DNA of 64,000 nt from Roseateles puraquae (GTDB lineage: Bacteria > Pseudomonadota > Gammaproteobacteria > Burkholderiales > Burkholderiaceae_C): contig NZ_NISI01000009.1 in NCBI RefSeq assembly GCF_002205845.1, positions 62,001-126,000 on the forward strand, in the 5' to 3' direction. The position numbers were made by a program, and so were the translations under genes. The notes beneath the pieces were generated by a model. That model had not been told where the DNA came from and did no database searches. It worked only from the letters and a program-made list of their open reading frames with translations. Shown here in pieces: positions 61,947-64,000 of the stretch (its first letter is position 1; every line of letters starts with the position of its first letter).

Positions 61947-61961
61947 TGTAGTTGCGCTACA
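61947..61961. promoter_or_regulatory. HexR-like operator, upstream of TonB receptor
   Basis: TGTAGTTGCGCTACA, perfect arms, the best of the three sites. 250 bases before the receptor start and 185 after the glucokinase. The 448-base gap 61763-62210 holds no gene, only this site, the hairpins and the receptor leader. Confidence 0.65.
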
Positions 61962-62210
61962 AAGAACGTGTAATCGGCAGGCGCGGTTTGGGCCTTGCGG
62001 CGCCAAGCTGGCGTTGAACTGGGTGTTAACCCTTGGTTTTGCCCCGAAATCAGGTGGTTTGTTCGCAACGTCTAGGGTTTACGCAGGTGCGGTGCCAAAT
62101 CTAGTTTTGATACAAACTCGTTCGAGACGTTGGGTTCTCGCCCCATTCATGTGCGCCGGGGCGGCGTGCAACGAGGGCCAAGCCGCTTTCCCGAAACAGA
62201 GGAGACATTC

Positions 62211-64000
62211 ATGAGCATGAGCAAGGACAAGCGCAGCCTGCAGGCTGGCATTTCGTACCGGATCAGTCCTGTGGCCGTCGGCTGCACCCTGCTGATTGCG
62301 GCCGCCGCGGCTTCCGCGCAGCAGACCCAGCAGCTGGAAACCGTGACGGTCACCGGCATCCGCAAGGGCATCGAGGCCTCGATCTCGATCAAGAAGAACG
62401 CCGACAACATCGTCGAGTCGGTGTCGGCGGAGGACATCGGCAAGCTGCCCGACATCTCCATCGCCGAATCGCTGGGCCGCCTGCCGGGTCTGTCGGCCCA
62501 GCGCGTGGCCGGTCGTGCCCAGGTGATCAGCGTGCGTGGCCTGTCGCCTGACTTCGCCACCTCGCTGCTGAACGGTCGCGAGATCGTCAGCACCGGTGAC
62601 AACCGCTCCGTCGAATTCGACCAGTACCCCTCCGAGCTGCTGGCCAGCGTGAGCGTCTACAAGACGCCGGACGGCGGCCTGATCGGCCAGGGTCTGTCGG
62701 GCACCATCGACATGCAGACCGTGCGCCCGCTGAACTTCGGCACCCGCGTGATGGCTGTGAACGTGCGCGGCCAGAAGAACTCGCTGGGTGGCGCCGCCGG
62801 TGCCAAGGGCACGGGCAACCGTGTCAGCGCCAGCTACATCGACCAGTTCGCTGACCGCACCGTCGGCGTCGTGCTGGGCTTTGCTCACCAGGAAACGCCG
62901 ATTCAGGAAGAACAGGTCGGCCTGTACGAGCCCTGGCAGGCCGTCGGTACCGGCTGGCGTCCGGGCGTGGCCGCGGGCACGTTCTACTCCGACGGTATCA
63001 AGGCCCTGCGTCGCACGGGCGTCAACAAGCGCGACGCCTTCCTGGCGACCGCCGAGTTCCGCCCCAACAAGGACTTCACGAGCGTGGTGGACTACTACCA
63101 CACGAAGGCCAAGCAGGAAGACACGGCCAACCAGTTCGAAGTGAACCTGAGCGGCTACAACGGTGGCTACTCGCCCGGCCTGAACATCACCTCGCCGGTG
63201 GTCAACAGCAACAACACCTTCATCGGTGGCAGCGCCAGCGGCCTGTATCCGCTGGTGCGCGGCATGTACAACGACCGCAAGGACACCATCGACGCCTTCG
63301 GCTGGAACAACAAGCTCAAGCTCGCCGGCGGCTCCACGCTGACGGCCGACGTGAGCTACTCCAAGGCTGACCGCAAGGAAATCAACCTGGAGAACAACAC
63401 CCAGCTCGCGCCCAACGGCTCCACCGCGCCGCTGGACACGCTGAAGCTGAACTTCGCCACCGGCGGCTTCTCCACGCTGACCCCGACGCTGAACTACTCC
63501 GACCCGACCAAGCTGCTGCTGCGCGGCACCATCTACGGCTCGGGCTACGGCAAGACCCCGAGCGTCGTGGATGAGCTCAAGTCGTTCAAGCTGGCTGGCA
63601 ACTTCCCGATGCCGGATGCGTTCAAGGGCTTCTTCGCAGACGTGGACGTCGGCGTCAATTACGCGGACCGCTCCAAGAAGAAGCGTCAGCCTGAAGGCAA
63701 CATCAATGTCGGCGCCCAGGGCGACACCGCCATTGCCAGCGACCTGCAGTACTCGCCGGTCGACCTGAGCTTCGCAGGCGTGGGCACCATTCCCGCGTGG
63801 AATGTGCCGGCCGCCGTGGCGCGCTACATGACCTTCAACCCGAGCGAGACGAGCGCTGCCTACCTGATCCCGAAGGCCTGGAACGTCTACGAGAAGACCA
63901 CCACCGGCTTCATCAAGGGCAACATCGACAGCGAGCTGTCCGGCATCCCGGTGCGCGGCAACGTCGGCCTGCAGGTGATCCGCGTCGACCAGTCGTCCAC
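62211..64000 (+). CDS. TonB-dependent receptor, N-terminal part (partial)
   Basis: The first 596 codons of an outer-membrane receptor that runs off the window. GAGGAGACATTC precedes the ATG. Signal peptide with Ala-rich core ending ASAQQ (about residue 40), TonB box 'ETVTVTG' at about 44-50, plug domain with 'IGKLPDISIAESLGRLPGLS' and 'ISVRGLSPDFATSLLNGREI', then barrel strands. The plug type is that of the Xanthomonas/Caulobacter TonB family (TIGR01782), which often imports oligosaccharides. Its nearness to glucokinase genes and a HexR-like operator points to a glucose-containing sugar. Confidence 0.92.
   Translation, partial: MSMSKDKRSLQAGISYRISPVAVGCTLLIAAAAASAQQTQQLETVTVTGIRKGIEASISIKKNADNIVESVSAEDIGKLPDISIAESLGRLPGLSAQRVAGRAQVISVRGLSPDFATSLLNGREIVSTGDNRSVEFDQYPSELLASVSVYKTPDGGLIGQGLSGTIDMQTVRPLNFGTRVMAVNVRGQKNSLGGAAGAKGTGNRVSASYIDQFADRTVGVVLGFAHQETPIQEEQVGLYEPWQAVGTGWRPGVAAGTFYSDGIKALRRTGVNKRDAFLATAEFRPNKDFTSVVDYYHTKAKQEDTANQFEVNLSGYNGGYSPGLNITSPVVNSNNTFIGGSASGLYPLVRGMYNDRKDTIDAFGWNNKLKLAGGSTLTADVSYSKADRKEINLENNTQLAPNGSTAPLDTLKLNFATGGFSTLTPTLNYSDPTKLLLRGTIYGSGYGKTPSVVDELKSFKLAGNFPMPDAFKGFFADVDVGVNYADRSKKKRQPEGNINVGAQGDTAIASDLQYSPVDLSFAGVGTIPAWNVPAAVARYMTFNPSETSAAYLIPKAWNVYEKTTTGFIKGNIDSELSGIPVRGNVGLQVIRVDQSS

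Noticed and set aside
62067-62131. AACGTCT...AGACGTT inverted repeat in the receptor leader
   Set aside because: Arms are seven bases and 51 bases apart; this can arise by chance in a 448-base gap.

Overview
GC-rich (about two-thirds G+C) chromosomal segment of a betaproteobacterium, most likely Burkholderiales of the Roseateles/Mitsuaria/Leptothrix type. Pointers are an arginine-32 type elongation factor P next to its rhamnosyltransferase EarP, a glucokinase fused to an RpiR/HexR regulator, TonB-dependent receptors of the Xanthomonas/Caulobacter carbohydrate type at both window edges, and a complete kynurenine operon. No tool was run: gene names rest on motifs, gene order and remembered family features.

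Layout. 1-5.7 kb: end of a TonB receptor, MarC-type membrane protein, two small proteins, isocitrate lyase (aceA), a Cys-rich-tail protein and a chemoreceptor. 5.8-10 kb: iron-dependent alcohol dehydrogenase, esterase, a thioesterase-GNAT fusion, DUF4936 protein, YgfZ. 10-14.7 kb: tightly overlapping run mltG-tmk-holB-pilZ-tatD-ankyrin protein. 15-22.6 kb: efp/earP, uvrC, a TonB-like lipoprotein, pgsA, an HU protein, tRNA-Val, ppiD, tRNA-His.

22.6-37.2 kb: an integrative element of about 14.6 kb in the 3' end of tRNA-His. It has a P4-type integrase, three small AlpA/excisionase-like HTH proteins, a zinc-finger primase-like protein, a RepA-like AAA ATPase, a strongly palindromic candidate origin, and then three very large proteins resembling the internal/ejection proteins of podophage virions. 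No portal, capsid, terminase or tail gene is seen. Short repeats (GGGGAAC) near both ends look like integrase arm sites.

37.4-64 kb: an Lrp regulator divergent from a rare one-polypeptide fusion of cysteine desulfurase, persulfide-dioxygenase-like metallo-beta-lactamase and rhodanese; an EF-hand protein; an L-2-hydroxyglutarate-oxidase-like flavoprotein; aminopeptidase P; the kynBUA operon for tryptophan breakdown; two duplicated LivJ-type binding proteins; a LysR regulator divergent from glutaryl-CoA dehydrogenase; glutaminyl cyclase; a MacAB-OMF efflux operon with a triple 78-bp repeat between macA and macB; glk-hexR fusion divergent from a second glucokinase; and the start of a TonB receptor. 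Three HexR-like 15-bp operators lie in front of the glucokinases and the receptor, suggesting one sugar uptake/phosphorylation regulon run by the Glk-fused regulator.
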